The position numbers and the translations under genes are program-made. The notes under the pieces are model-generated. The model was given only the letters and a program-made list of their open reading frames with translations. It did no database searches and was not told where the DNA came from. Positions 44,364-54,165 of a stretch of DNA of 64,000 nucleotides are shown here, in pieces (position 1 is the stretch's first letter; every line of letters begins with the position of its first letter). Source of the stretch: Stutzerimonas kunmingensis (lineage in GTDB: Bacteria; Pseudomonadota; Gammaproteobacteria; Pseudomonadales; Pseudomonadaceae); assembly GCF_900114065.1 (NCBI RefSeq), contig NZ_FORS01000002.1, positions 186,001 through 250,000 of the forward strand. The letters are read 5' to 3'.

Positions 44364-47300
44364 GTGGAAATAGCTCTGGAAAATCTGACCCGAGAGGAGC
44401 TGGTGGCTGAGGTGGCGCGCCTGCGCACGGTTCTGGACCGGGCTGGAATCGATCCGGATCCGGCCCTATCTCAAGTTCACCGTGATAGTCAGCCCGCCCG
44501 CGAGCAGCATCGTCAGCGCCCGACACCCGCACAGTTGGGTGCCTCCAAACATCTCCCCGAAACGCTGCATGCCAGCCTTCTGGCACTGGCTGGCAGCGAG
44601 GCACGACAACGCGCGATATTCGAGAGCGCGATCGACTTCGCCATCATCCTGACCGACACCGCTGGCATCATCACCGACTGGAACGCCGGCGCCGAGCAGG
44701 TGATGGGCTGGACCGCAGACGAGATGCGCGGGCAAAGCGCCGAGCGCTTCTTCACGCCAGCCGATCGGGCCTGCGACTGGCTCGGCGAAGAGATGCAGAG
44801 CGCGCTACGTGAGGGCCGCGCTCTGGACGAGCGCTGGCACCTGCGCAAGGACGGTCAGCAGTTCTGGGCAGCGGGCGAACTCTCGCCGATCCATGACGAA
44901 AACGGTGCACACCTCGGCTTCATGAAAATCCTGCGTGACCGCACCAGCGAGCATCTTGCGGGCCTCGCCATGGAAGATACCCAGGTGCGCTATCGGCTGG
45001 CCGCGAAGGCGACCAACGATGCGGTCTGGGACTGGGATCTGCTCAACAATCACGTGTTGTGGAATGACGCGCTGGAGCAGGCGTACGGCCATCCGCTGGC
45101 AAACGTCGACAGCTCCGGTGACTGGTGGCTGGCGCATATCCATCCGGATGACCGTGCACGTATTCACCGGTCGATCCATGCGGTCATCGATGGCAGCGGG
45201 ACGACCTGGACCGACGAGTATCGCTTTCGCCGTCTGGATGGCTCCTACGCGGATATCCTCGACCGCGGTCATGTGATTCGTGACGTTCACGGCCAGGCCG
45301 TGCGGATGATTGGCGCGATGCTCGACCTGACGCGCATGCGCGCTGCCGAGGCGGCCTTGCGCCAGAGTGAGGAACGCTTCAGCACCATTCTGGAGACCAT
45401 CGAGGCGGCATTCGCCATCGTTCAGGTCAAGTTCGACGCCGACGACAATCCCGTGGATTACTGCTTCCTCGAGGCCAATCCTGCGTTCGAGCGCCAGGCC
45501 GGCGTAGACCTGCGCGGTAAATGGGTCACCGAGTTCGCGCCGGATCTCGAGCAATTCTGGTTCGAAATTTACGGCCACGTCGCCAAGACCGGTGAGCCTA
45601 CCAACTTCGAGAATTATGCCGAGGCGTTCGAACGCTGGTTCGACGTTCGCGCCGTACGCGTCGGCGATCCCGCCGAGCGGCGAATCGCCATCCTCTTCAA
45701 CGACGTAACCGAACGCAGAAACGCCGAAGAACGCCTGCGCATCAGCGAAGCTCTTGCGCGGGAGAATGTTCAGCGCGTCCAGTTGGCGCTCGAGGCGGGC
45801 GCGATCATCGGTACCTGGAACTGGCATCTGCCAACCGACCGCTTCACCGTGGATGAGGGGTTTGCAAGCGCCTTCGGCCTCGATCCCACCCTTGCTCGTG
45901 ACGGGCTTAGCCTCGAGCAGATCATCGCAACGGTGCACCCTGAGGACCGGGACGGACTGATTGCAGCGATCGAAGAAGTCATCGCCCGCGGTGGTGCCTA
46001 TGCGCACCAGTACCGTGTGCGCCGCGCTGATGGAAGGTTCTACTGGCTTGAGGCCAACGGGCGCGTCGATCATGCCGAGGACGGCACGCCCTTGAGCTTT
46101 CCCGGCGTCTTGATCGACGTCGAGGACCGGCGCTCCATCGAGGCGGAGCGGGATCGCGCCACCGCTGCGCTGCGCGCACTCAACGACACGCTGGAGCAGC
46201 GCGTGGCCGAGCGGACGGCAGAGCTGATCCAGGCCGAGGAGAAGTTGCGTCAGTCGCAGAAGATGGAAGCGGTCGGCCAGCTGACTGGCGGTCTTGCCCA
46301 TGACTTCAACAACCTGCTGGCCGGTATCAGCGGCGCGCTGGAATTGATGAATCTGCGGATTTCCCAGGGGCGGCTGGACGATATCGACAAGTACATGGCG
46401 GCTGCGCAGGGCGCCGCCAGGCGTGCCGCGGCGCTGACCCATCGGCTGCTCGCCTTTTCCCGCCGGCAGACTCTCGACCCGCGGCCGGTTGACGTCAACA
46501 TGCTGATGGAGGGTATGACCGAGCTGATCCAGCGCACGGTGGGGCCGAGCATCCTCCTCGAAACCATCAGTGCGCCCGACCTCTGGCCGGCGTCGGTCGA
46601 TGCCAGTCAGCTGGAGAACGCGATCCTCAATCTCTGCATCAACTCGCGCGACGCGATGCCCGACGGCGGTCGGATCACCATCGAGACCGCCAACCGCGTG
46701 CTCGGTCCCGAGATGGCGCAGGCCTATGACCTACCCGCCGGCGAGTATCTGTCGCTGTCCGTCACCGACACAGGGACCGGCATGACGCCCAGCGTGATTG
46801 CAAAAGCGTTCGACCCGTTCTTCACCACCAAACCGATTGGCGAAGGCACCGGGCTGGGGCTTTCGATGATCTACGGATTCGCCAAACAGTCCGGCGGGCA
46901 GGTGCGCATCGATTCCGAGGTCGGTCGCGGAACCTCGATGTGCATCTACCTGCCGCGCTACCACGGCAATGCCGGGGCCGGCACGTCCGCACAGACCAAC
47001 TCAGCGACCGCACTCGCTGGCGCCTGCGGCACGATTCTGATCGTCGACGACGAGCCGACTGTGCGCCTGCTGCTGATGGATGTGCTGGGCGATCTCGGCT
47101 ACACACTGATCGAAGCGTCGGACAGCGTGGCCGGGCTGAAGCTGCTGCAGTCGGATGTGAGCATCGACCTGCTGATCACCGATGTCGGCTTGCCCGGTGG
47201 GATGAACGGCCGGCAGATGGCCGATGCCGGTCGCCAGGTGCGCCCCGGTCTGAAGACGCTGTTCATCACTGGTTATGCCGAGAGCGCCGCGTTGGGCAAC

Positions 47301-47390
47301 AGCTCGCTCGGCGCTGGCATGCAGGTGCTGACCAAGCCTTTCGCGATAGATGTCCTCGCTGCCCGGGTGCTCGAGGTGATGAAAGGCTAG
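44364..47390 (+). CDS. Soluble hybrid histidine kinase with four PAS domains and a receiver
   Basis: 1008 residues from a GTG start; no membrane helix. Domains in order: PAS1 (about 80-190), PAS2 (205-330), PAS3 (337-455), PAS4 (470-590), coiled coil, HisKA with His646 in GGLAHDFNNLLAG, HATPase (about 745-870, GTGMTPSVIAKAFDPFFTTK, GTGLGLSMIYGF) and a receiver (890-1005) with Asp940 in LLITDVGLPGG. The HDFNN kinase type with a C-terminal receiver is typical of cytoplasmic redox or light-sensing hybrids. No PAS cofactor residue stands out. No separate response regulator is adjacent. Confidence 0.9.
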   Translation: MEIALENLTREELVAEVARLRTVLDRAGIDPDPALSQVHRDSQPAREQHRQRPTPAQLGASKHLPETLHASLLALAGSEARQRAIFESAIDFAIILTDTAGIITDWNAGAEQVMGWTADEMRGQSAERFFTPADRACDWLGEEMQSALREGRALDERWHLRKDGQQFWAAGELSPIHDENGAHLGFMKILRDRTSEHLAGLAMEDTQVRYRLAAKATNDAVWDWDLLNNHVLWNDALEQAYGHPLANVDSSGDWWLAHIHPDDRARIHRSIHAVIDGSGTTWTDEYRFRRLDGSYADILDRGHVIRDVHGQAVRMIGAMLDLTRMRAAEAALRQSEERFSTILETIEAAFAIVQVKFDADDNPVDYCFLEANPAFERQAGVDLRGKWVTEFAPDLEQFWFEIYGHVAKTGEPTNFENYAEAFERWFDVRAVRVGDPAERRIAILFNDVTERRNAEERLRISEALARENVQRVQLALEAGAIIGTWNWHLPTDRFTVDEGFASAFGLDPTLARDGLSLEQIIATVHPEDRDGLIAAIEEVIARGGAYAHQYRVRRADGRFYWLEANGRVDHAEDGTPLSFPGVLIDVEDRRSIEAERDRATAALRALNDTLEQRVAERTAELIQAEEKLRQSQKMEAVGQLTGGLAHDFNNLLAGISGALELMNLRISQGRLDDIDKYMAAAQGAARRAAALTHRLLAFSRRQTLDPRPVDVNMLMEGMTELIQRTVGPSILLETISAPDLWPASVDASQLENAILNLCINSRDAMPDGGRITIETANRVLGPEMAQAYDLPAGEYLSLSVTDTGTGMTPSVIAKAFDPFFTTKPIGEGTGLGLSMIYGFAKQSGGQVRIDSEVGRGTSMCIYLPRYHGNAGAGTSAQTNSATALAGACGTILIVDDEPTVRLLLMDVLGDLGYTLIEASDSVAGLKLLQSDVSIDLLITDVGLPGGMNGRQMADAGRQVRPGLKTLFITGYAESAALGNSSLGAGMQVLTKPFAIDVLAARVLEVMKG

Positions 47391-47520
47391 GTCAGGCTTC
47401 GAGCGTTCTATTTCGGCCGTCCAGTTGAAGAATCGAAGCAATGCGCCTAGCCTCTCGCTCTGCTTTCAGGGCCGCCGATTCCGGCGGTTCTCACTCTTCG
47501 GATCCGTCAGTGTGGGTCGA

Positions 47521-48849
47521 ATGAAATCACTGCTGCACCCAGGCAGGGTTGTCTCGCTCGTTTTTCTCTTCGCCATTCTCTGCGGTACAGCGTTGCTGTC
47601 ATTGCCCGCTGCCCAAGCCCAGGGCGAGTCGGCGCCGTGGATCACCGCCTTCTTCACCGCCGTCTCAGCGGTCAGCGTTACCGGTCTGGTGGTGGTCGAC
47701 ACCGGCACCTATTGGTCCACTTTCGGCCAGGTGGTGATCATGCTGCTGTTCCAGCTCGGCGGTTTCGGCATGATGACCCTGGCCACGCTGCTTGGGTTGC
47801 TGGTCAACCGCTCGTTTCACCTGCGAACCAAGCTGATCGCCCAGGCCGAATCCCACGTGCTGGGGCTGGGTGACATCACCAGCGTGGCGAAGCTTGTTTT
47901 GGTGGTGACGCTGGTAATGGAGCTGGCGGTGATGCTGCTGCTCACCCTGCGTTTGCATCTGACCTACGGCCTCGCCTGGGGCGATGCAGCCTGGAGCGGG
48001 CTGTTCCACGCGGTGTCGGCATTCAACAACGCCGGGTTCTCGATTCACGGCGACGGCCTGGTCCGCTATGCCACCGATGCGCTGATCCTGACCCCGGTGA
48101 TGAGCGCCATCGTGATCGGCGGGATCGGCTTTCCGGTGCTCTACGATCTGCGCAGCAAGTGGACCGATCCGCGGCATTGGTCGCTGCACACCAAGCTGAC
48201 GCTGTCCGGGACTGGGGTATTGCTGGCAGGCGGCTTCCTGGCCGTGTTGCTGTTCGAGTGGTCCAACCCGGGCACGCTCGGCCCGATGACCTGGGCGGAC
48301 AAGATGCTCTCGGCGGCCTTCGTTTCCGTCTCGGCGCGTACAGCCGGCTTCAATGCCATCGACATCGGCGCGCTGACCCACGAGAGCTGGGCGCTGCACT
48401 ATTTTCTGATGTTCATTGGCGGTGGCAGTGCCGGTACCGCGGGCGGGGTCAAGGTCGGAACAGTGGCCATCCTGGCGCTGATGGTGATCGCCGAGATTCG
48501 CGGCCGGCCCGATGTCGAGGTGTTCGGCCGTCGGGTCGGCAGTTCGGCGCAGCGCCAGGCTATCACCGTGCTGGTGCTGGGCAGCGCGCTGGTGGTGCTG
48601 GGTACGCTGGTCATCCTGCGCGACACCGATATCCCGACCGATCAGGTCATCTTCGAAGTCATTTCGGCATTCGGCACGGTCGGCCTGTCCACCGGCATTA
48701 CCGCGGACCTGCCGGAAACCAGTCAGCTCATGCTGACCCTACTGATGTATGTCGGTCGGGTCGGCACCATCACGCTGGCCGCTTCCCTCGCACTGGGCGA
48801 GCACCGCATGCCATACCGCTATCCGGAGGAACACCCAATTGTTGGCTAA
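47521..48849 (+). CDS. ktrB: KtrB-type potassium uptake channel subunit (TrkH family)
   Basis: 442 residues from ATG 47521. Hydrophobic throughout, with the four pore-loop repeats of the TrkH/KtrB fold: TAVSAVSVTGLVVVD, HAVSAFNNAGFS, VSARTAGFNAIDIG and SAFGTVGLSTGI, each with a filter glycine. The length is that of KtrB rather than TrkH. It overlaps the adjacent regulatory subunit gene and brings in potassium, probably sodium-coupled. The stop lies inside the start region of ktrA. Confidence 0.9.
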   Translation: MKSLLHPGRVVSLVFLFAILCGTALLSLPAAQAQGESAPWITAFFTAVSAVSVTGLVVVDTGTYWSTFGQVVIMLLFQLGGFGMMTLATLLGLLVNRSFHLRTKLIAQAESHVLGLGDITSVAKLVLVVTLVMELAVMLLLTLRLHLTYGLAWGDAAWSGLFHAVSAFNNAGFSIHGDGLVRYATDALILTPVMSAIVIGGIGFPVLYDLRSKWTDPRHWSLHTKLTLSGTGVLLAGGFLAVLLFEWSNPGTLGPMTWADKMLSAAFVSVSARTAGFNAIDIGALTHESWALHYFLMFIGGGSAGTAGGVKVGTVAILALMVIAEIRGRPDVEVFGRRVGSSAQRQAITVLVLGSALVVLGTLVILRDTDIPTDQVIFEVISAFGTVGLSTGITADLPETSQLMLTLLMYVGRVGTITLAASLALGEHRMPYRYPEEHPIVG

Positions 48850-49543
48850 ATTGTTGTTTTCAGAACAGTTTTCGTTCTCTAAAGGCGACAGCGTGGTGGT
48901 CATCGGGCTGGGGCGGTTCGGCAGTTCGGTGGCGCGCTCATTGACGCGTCTGGGCCATGATGTGATGGGTATCGATCAGGCGGCGGAGCCGGTGCACACC
49001 TGGGCCGACCTGCTGACCCATGCGGTGCAGGCCGATTCCACCAATGTCATGGCGCTGCGGCAGCTGGGCGTCGCCGATTTTCCCCACGCGATCGTCGGCA
49101 TCGGCTCCGACATGGCGGCAAGCCTGATGACCATCATGGCGCTGACCGAGCTGGGCATCAAAGACATCTGGGTCAAGGCGCTGACCGCCGAGCACGGACA
49201 GATCGCGACGAGGATCGGCGCGCATCATGTGGTCTACCCCGAGGCGGACATGGGCGAGCGGGTTGCCCATCTGATCTCCGGGCGGATGGTGGATTTCATC
49301 GAGTTCGACGACGGCTTCGCCATCGCCAAGATCCATGCGCCGGAACGCGTTCATAACGCGACGCTCGCCGCAGCCGGGGTGCGCGAGAAGTTCGGCGTGA
49401 CCGTTGTTGGCCTCAAGCGCGCCAATGAGGATTTTCAGCATGCGACGCCCAGCACCCAGGTGCTGCCGGGTGATCTGCTGATCGTTTCGGGCCCGACCCA
49501 TGACATCCAGCGTTTCGCCGGCCAGGGGCGCAAGCGAAGCTGA
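48839..49543 (+). CDS. ktrA: KtrA-type potassium uptake regulatory subunit (RCK domain)
   Basis: 234 residues from a TTG start at 48839 (a second TTG follows), with GGAGGA eight bases upstream. The gene overlaps ktrB by 11 bp. The RCK_N Rossmann motif VVVIGLGRFGSSVARSL binds ATP/ADP or NAD, and an RCK_C domain follows from about residue 145. One RCK unit of this length is the KtrA type, whereas TrkA has two. It gates KtrB from the cytoplasm. Confidence 0.88.
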   Translation: MLAKLLFSEQFSFSKGDSVVVIGLGRFGSSVARSLTRLGHDVMGIDQAAEPVHTWADLLTHAVQADSTNVMALRQLGVADFPHAIVGIGSDMAASLMTIMALTELGIKDIWVKALTAEHGQIATRIGAHHVVYPEADMGERVAHLISGRMVDFIEFDDGFAIAKIHAPERVHNATLAAAGVREKFGVTVVGLKRANEDFQHATPSTQVLPGDLLIVSGPTHDIQRFAGQGRKRS

Positions 49544-49567
49544 GGCCTGGAGCTACGCGCTCCTTTA

Positions 49568-49964
49568 GTGCGGCAGCCGAGAGGCGACTACGCTTCTCGG
49601 GCGGTCGAGCCTGCGGATCGTGACGGCGGGGCAGCCCTATCGGGTCGGGATCTGCCACTGCCTGGACTGCCGCAAGCATCATGGTGCTTTGTTCTACGCA
49701 GCTGCGGTGTTCCCGCAGGATGCGGTAACCGTCGAGGGCGAGACGGCCGAATATGCCGGACGGCATTTCTGCCCGTGCTGTGGCTCGTCGGTTTTTTCCC
49801 GCCTCGCCGATGAACTCGAGGTGCATCTCGGCGCCCTGGATGCACCCGACCAACTGACGCCGACCTACGAATGCTGGACCGTGCGTCGCGAAGGCTGGCT
49901 GCCGCCGTTTCCGCTCATCCGGCGCTACCAGCATGATCGCGACGACTCCAGCCGCTTCGAATGA
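49568..49964 (+). pseudogene. GFA (glutathione-dependent formaldehyde-activating/CENP-V) family protein, damaged 5' end
   Basis: An open frame from GTG 49620 gives 114 residues with CHCLDCRKHHGALFY and FCPCCGSSVF, five of the family's zinc-ligand cysteines in C-x-C-x-x-C and C-x-x-C groups. The usual N-terminal GGCxCGS motif is missing from that frame. Fragments of it appear in the other two frames just upstream: a start-like RQPRGDYAS from 49568 and GGRACGS at 49600-49620. At least two small indels, and one Cys to Arg change, would explain this. It may be a decaying gene, or the sequence may contain errors. Confidence 0.55.
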
Positions 49965-49967
49965 GCG

Positions 49968-52316
49968 TCATTGGCCGCTGGCGATCAGCGGCTGCTCGGT
50001 CTTCTGCGTGTTCGGCAGCACTCGAATCGCGATGAATTTCGAAGTCGGCGTGTGGCTGCGCTCGCCAAAGCTCTCCAGCGGCACCAGCGGGTTGGTTTCC
50101 GGGTAGTAGGCGGCGGCTTGGCCGGGCGGGGTGTCGTAGGCGAGCAGGGTGAAACCGCGCACGCGGCGCTCGATACCGTCATCCCACAGCGAAATCAGAT
50201 CGACTTGCTGCCCGGCTTCCAGGCCCAGCCGCTGGATGTCGGCGGGATTGACGAACACCACATCGCGCATGCCTTTCACCCCACGATAGCGATCATCCAG
50301 ACCATAGAGCGTGGTGTTGTACTGATCGTGGGAGCGCAACGTCTGCAGGATCAGGTCGGCCTCCACGCCGCCGTGGCGGGCCTGCTCGGGTAGCAGATCG
50401 GCCGGCAACGGGTGCGCCTTGAACTCGGCGCGACCGCTGGCGGTGTTCCATTCGCGCCGGGCGGCGGCGTTGCCCAGGTAGAAACCGCCAGGGCGATGCA
50501 GACGGTGGTCGAAGCCGGTGAAACCGGGAATGGTCGCCGCGATCAGCGCGCGGATACGGGCGTAGTCCTCCACCAGCCAGAGCCAGTCCACCGGGCGTTT
50601 GTCCAGCGTGGCGGCGGCGATGCCGGCGACGATGGCCGGCTCCGAGCGCATCTCGGCGGACGCGGGCTCGAGCTGGCCGCGCGAGGCGTGGATCATGCTG
50701 AACGAGTCTTCCACGGTGACCGCCTGCGGGCCGCAGGCCTGGCGGTCTATGTCGGTGCGGCCGAGGCACGGCAGGATCAGCGCGTCGCGGCCCATGGTCA
50801 GGTGGCTGCGGTTGAGCTTGGTGCTGATCTGTACGGTCAGCGCGCAGTTGCGCAGCGCCTGCTGCGTGCGCGGGGTGTCCGGCGTGGCCTGGGCGAAGTT
50901 GCCGCCCAGACCGATGAACACCTTGACCTGCCCGGCGAGCATGGCCTGGATGCATTCCACGGTGTTGTAGCCGGGCTGGCGCGGCATTGGCAGGTCGAAC
51001 TGGCGCTGCAGTGCATCGAGTAGCGCAAGCGGCGGCCGCTCATTGATGCCCATGGTGCGGTCGCCCTGCACGTTGCTGTGGCCGCGCACCGGGCAGGCGC
51101 CAGCGCCGGGTTTGCCGAGGTTGCCGCGCAACAGCAGCAGGTTGGCGATTTCCTGGATGGTCGCCACCGAGTGACGGTGCTGAGTGATGCCCATCGCCCA
51201 GCAGACGATGGCCCTTTCCGCGTTGCGGTAGATCGTGGCGGCGTGGCGAATGGTTTCGCGATCGAGCCCCGACTGCTGCTCGATCAGCGCCCAGGGCGTG
51301 GCTTCGACCTCGGCCAGATAGGCGTCCAGCCCGTGGCTGTGCTCAGCCAGAAACGCGTGATCGAACACCGCCGGCGCGCCGCTGGCCTGGGCTTCCTGCT
51401 CCCATTGCAGCAGGTACTTGGCGATGCCGCGCAGCACCGCCAGATCGCCACCGAGATTGGGCCGCAAGTAGGCGCTGTGAGTCGGCGCGTCCTGGTTGGC
51501 GAGCATCTCGATGGGCTTCTGCGGGTGCTGGAAGCGTTCCAGCCCGCGCTCGCGCAATGGATTGAAGCAGACCACCTGAGCGCCGCGCTCCACAGCCTGC
51601 CGCAATGGTTCGAGCATGCGCGGATGGTTGGTGCCGGGGTTCTGCCCGAGGACGAAGATCGCATCGGCGTGATCGAAATCCTCCAGCGTCACCGTGCCCT
51701 TGCCGACGCCGATGGATTCGGTCAGGGCGACGCCGCTGGCCTCGTGGCACATGTTCGAGCAGTCGGGAAAATTGTTGGTGCCGAAGCTGCGACCGAACAG
51801 CTGGTAGAGATAAGCCGCTTCGTTGCTGGCCCGGCCGGACGTGTAGAAGGCTGCCTGGTGCGGGCTGTCCAGGCCGTTCAGGTGATGGGCGATCAGCGCA
51901 AAGGCATCGTCCCAGCTGATCGGCAGGTAGCGGTCGCTGGCGGCGTCGTAACGGACCGGTTCACTCAGGCGACCTTGGTATTCGAGCCAGTAATCGCTCT
52001 GCTGGCGTAACTGGCTGACGCTGTGGCGGGCGAAGAAGGCGGCATCCACGCGGCGGCGCGTGGCTTCCCAGTTCACTGCCTTGGCGCCGTTTTCGCAGAA
52101 CTTCACCGCACCGGCCTCCGGCGAATCACCCCAGGCGCAGCCGGGGCAGTCGAAGCCGCCGTTCTGGTTGGTGCGCAGCATGGCGCGGATGTTCTTCAGC
52201 GCGTTGCCACTGCCGAGCCAGGCGCTGGCCACGCTGCGCAGCGCGCCCCAGCCGCCTGCCGGGCCGGCGTAGGGCTGGAAACGGGTGGCGGGATGGAAGC
52301 GGGACGTGCGGCTCAT
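49968..52316 (-). CDS. FdhF/YdeP family molybdopterin oxidoreductase
   Basis: 782 residues from ATG 52316, overlapping the fdhD stop (ATGA). Near the N-terminus is GFDCPGCAWGD, the YdeP-type cysteine pair. The molybdopterin domains follow (YTSGRASNEAAYLYQLFGR, NFPDCSNMCHEASG, LGQNPGTNHPRM) and a C-terminal dinucleotide-binding domain (LQTLRSHDQYNTTLYG). No signal peptide, so cytoplasmic. E. coli YdeP is linked to acid resistance, and its reaction is not firmly known. The adjoining fdhD suggests it needs sulfuration of its cofactor. Confidence 0.88.
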   Translation of the reverse strand: MSRTSRFHPATRFQPYAGPAGGWGALRSVASAWLGSGNALKNIRAMLRTNQNGGFDCPGCAWGDSPEAGAVKFCENGAKAVNWEATRRRVDAAFFARHSVSQLRQQSDYWLEYQGRLSEPVRYDAASDRYLPISWDDAFALIAHHLNGLDSPHQAAFYTSGRASNEAAYLYQLFGRSFGTNNFPDCSNMCHEASGVALTESIGVGKGTVTLEDFDHADAIFVLGQNPGTNHPRMLEPLRQAVERGAQVVCFNPLRERGLERFQHPQKPIEMLANQDAPTHSAYLRPNLGGDLAVLRGIAKYLLQWEQEAQASGAPAVFDHAFLAEHSHGLDAYLAEVEATPWALIEQQSGLDRETIRHAATIYRNAERAIVCWAMGITQHRHSVATIQEIANLLLLRGNLGKPGAGACPVRGHSNVQGDRTMGINERPPLALLDALQRQFDLPMPRQPGYNTVECIQAMLAGQVKVFIGLGGNFAQATPDTPRTQQALRNCALTVQISTKLNRSHLTMGRDALILPCLGRTDIDRQACGPQAVTVEDSFSMIHASRGQLEPASAEMRSEPAIVAGIAAATLDKRPVDWLWLVEDYARIRALIAATIPGFTGFDHRLHRPGGFYLGNAAARREWNTASGRAEFKAHPLPADLLPEQARHGGVEADLILQTLRSHDQYNTTLYGLDDRYRGVKGMRDVVFVNPADIQRLGLEAGQQVDLISLWDDGIERRVRGFTLLAYDTPPGQAAAYYPETNPLVPLESFGERSHTPTSKFIAIRVLPNTQKTEQPLIASGQ

Positions 52317-53116
52317 GGTTGGCATCCGTTCTGTTCGGGCAGCGCAGGTGCCGGGCTGTAGACCCGTGGCGCGCTGTGGTGGGGCAGGTGAATGAGGTTG
52401 AGGTGATGGCGACGCGCCCACTCGACGGTCAGGTGGGTCGGCGCGGACAGACTGACCAGGGTGCCGATACCCGCGCGCACGGCCTTGTGGATCAGCTCCA
52501 GGCTGCAGCGGCTGGTGACCACGACGAAGCCTTCGCTCGGGGTACGGCGCTGCAGCGTCAGCGCACCGATCAGCTTGTCCAGGGCGTTGTGCCGGCCGAT
52601 GTCCTCACGGCACAGGGCGATCTCTCCGTTGCCGTCGACATACAGCGCCGCGTGCAGTGCACCGCTGTCGCGGGCCAGCAGCTGGGCGTTGGCGATGCGC
52701 TGGCGCAGATCGTGGAAATGTCCTTCGGGCGGCAGATCGATTGGCGAAAGGGGTGCGAGCTGCGGCAATGCCTGCTCCAGCGCCTGCACACCGCACAGGC
52801 CACAACCGCTGTGGCCGGCCAACTGCCGCCGTTGCTGCTTGATGTGCCAGAACGCCCGCGGGCTCACCTGCACTTCGGCATGCTGCGCGCTGCCATCGCC
52901 CCGCAAGCGCAGATCGCGTAGATCATCGATGCGCTCGATCAAGCCGCCGCTCAGGCTGAAGCCGATAACGAAGTCTTCCAGATCCAGCGGCGTCACCATC
53001 ATCACGGCCTGATTGAGGCCGTTGTAGCTGATGGCCAGGGCGCATTCGTCAGCCAAGGGCGCCGCGCCGAGATCCGGAGCGTTGGCGCTTGGGGCATTGA
53101 GGGTGGCGTATTGCAT
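52313..53116 (-). CDS. fdhD: Formate dehydrogenase accessory sulfurtransferase FdhD
   Basis: 267 residues. The sulfur-carrying loop GHSGCGLCGVQAL has Cys105 and Cys108, matching Cys121/Cys124 of E. coli FdhD. EDIGRHNALDKLIGA and VVTSRCSLELIHKA are further family motifs. It moves sulfur from IscS to the molybdenum cofactor of formate dehydrogenase-like enzymes. Coupled by overlap to the YdeP-like gene, which is its likely client. Confidence 0.93.
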   Translation of the reverse strand: MQYATLNAPSANAPDLGAAPLADECALAISYNGLNQAVMMVTPLDLEDFVIGFSLSGGLIERIDDLRDLRLRGDGSAQHAEVQVSPRAFWHIKQQRRQLAGHSGCGLCGVQALEQALPQLAPLSPIDLPPEGHFHDLRQRIANAQLLARDSGALHAALYVDGNGEIALCREDIGRHNALDKLIGALTLQRRTPSEGFVVVTSRCSLELIHKAVRAGIGTLVSLSAPTHLTVEWARRHHLNLIHLPHHSAPRVYSPAPALPEQNGCQP

Positions 53117-53179
53117 GGCGATGGCCTGCGACAGGTCGACGCAGGGAGCCTAGGAGCGCAGGGATGGATCGTCCAATCG

Positions 53180-53192
53180 CTATGTTCGATAG
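53180..53192. promoter_or_regulatory. Short palindrome before fdhD, possible LysR operator
   Basis: CTAT-GTTCG-ATAG lies in the 101-bp gap between the LysR gene and fdhD, with further ATCG/CGAT dyads nearby. CTAT/ATAG dyads are common in LysR-type sites. Weak, pattern-based. Confidence 0.3.
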
Positions 53193-53217
53193 GGTGATCG
53201 AGCGTATCGATCGCCCG

Positions 53218-54120
53218 TCAGGGGATGGCAGGTCTTTGCCGCTGTAACAGCTCGCGTGCCTCGTTGAAGCAAGCCTCGCCTAGCGCGGATCGCGGTGAGC
53301 CGCGACGCAGGATCAGCCCCAGCGGCGCGAGGGTACTGGCATTGTCGATGGGCGTCAGGGTCAGCCGGCTATCCAGTGCTTCGAGGCCGCTATCCAGCGG
53401 CATGATTGCGCAACACAGTCCGGCCCCTACGGCCTGCAGCAGATGGTGCACGGCATCGGTCTGCAGCCGCGGTGCCAGGCTCAGGCCACGGCTACGCAGT
53501 GCGTGGTCGATGGACTGGCGAAAGTGCATGCCGCCGGTCAAAAGACCTAGCGGAAGATCGGCGAGCGCTTCCCAGCGCAGCGATGGCGCGTCGAAGCGAA
53601 AATGGCGCTCGTCATGCAACAGCCCCATGCGGGTTTCGCCGAGCGGCAGGCTGGTGAAGTGCGCGTCATCCAGCCGCTCCAGGTAGGACAGGCCCAGGTC
53701 CAGCAGATTGCGATTGAGCCGTTCGAGAATCTGATCGCTGCTCAACGCGAACAGCTCGAAGCGCAGATTCGGGTGGCGCTCGCCGAAGGCCTGCACCAAT
53801 TGCATCGGGTCGAAACCGGCCAGCGGCACCACGCCCAGGCGCAAGGTGCCGACCAGCTGGCCACGGCAGGAGGCGGCTTCGGCCAGCAGGCCGTCCTGTG
53901 CGGCGAGCAGGCTGCGCGCCCAGGCCAGGATGCGTTCGCCTTCGGGGGTGAAGCCTTCGAAGCGCTGGCTGCGGATCACCAGTTGCAGACCGAGCTCGTC
54001 TTCGAGGCCGCGCAGGCGCATCGACAGCGTCGGCTGGGTGACATGGCAGCGCGCCGCGGCCTGACCGAAATGACGCGTTTCATCCAGCGCCACGAGAAAC
54101 TTCAGCTGCTTGATATCCAT
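53218..54120 (-). CDS. LysR family transcriptional regulator
   Basis: 300 residues from ATG 54120. HTH at the N-terminus (MDIKQLKFLVALDETRHFGQ, CHVTQPTLSMRLRGLE), then a standard effector domain. It precedes and is co-directional with fdhD and the YdeP-like gene, so it may control them. The effector is unknown. Confidence 0.87.
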   Translation of the reverse strand: MDIKQLKFLVALDETRHFGQAAARCHVTQPTLSMRLRGLEDELGLQLVIRSQRFEGFTPEGERILAWARSLLAAQDGLLAEAASCRGQLVGTLRLGVVPLAGFDPMQLVQAFGERHPNLRFELFALSSDQILERLNRNLLDLGLSYLERLDDAHFTSLPLGETRMGLLHDERHFRFDAPSLRWEALADLPLGLLTGGMHFRQSIDHALRSRGLSLAPRLQTDAVHHLLQAVGAGLCCAIMPLDSGLEALDSRLTLTPIDNASTLAPLGLILRRGSPRSALGEACFNEARELLQRQRPAIP

Positions 54121-54165
54121 GCCCGCTCGCCTCGAAGGTAATGCGGACGGCACCTTAGCATGCCG

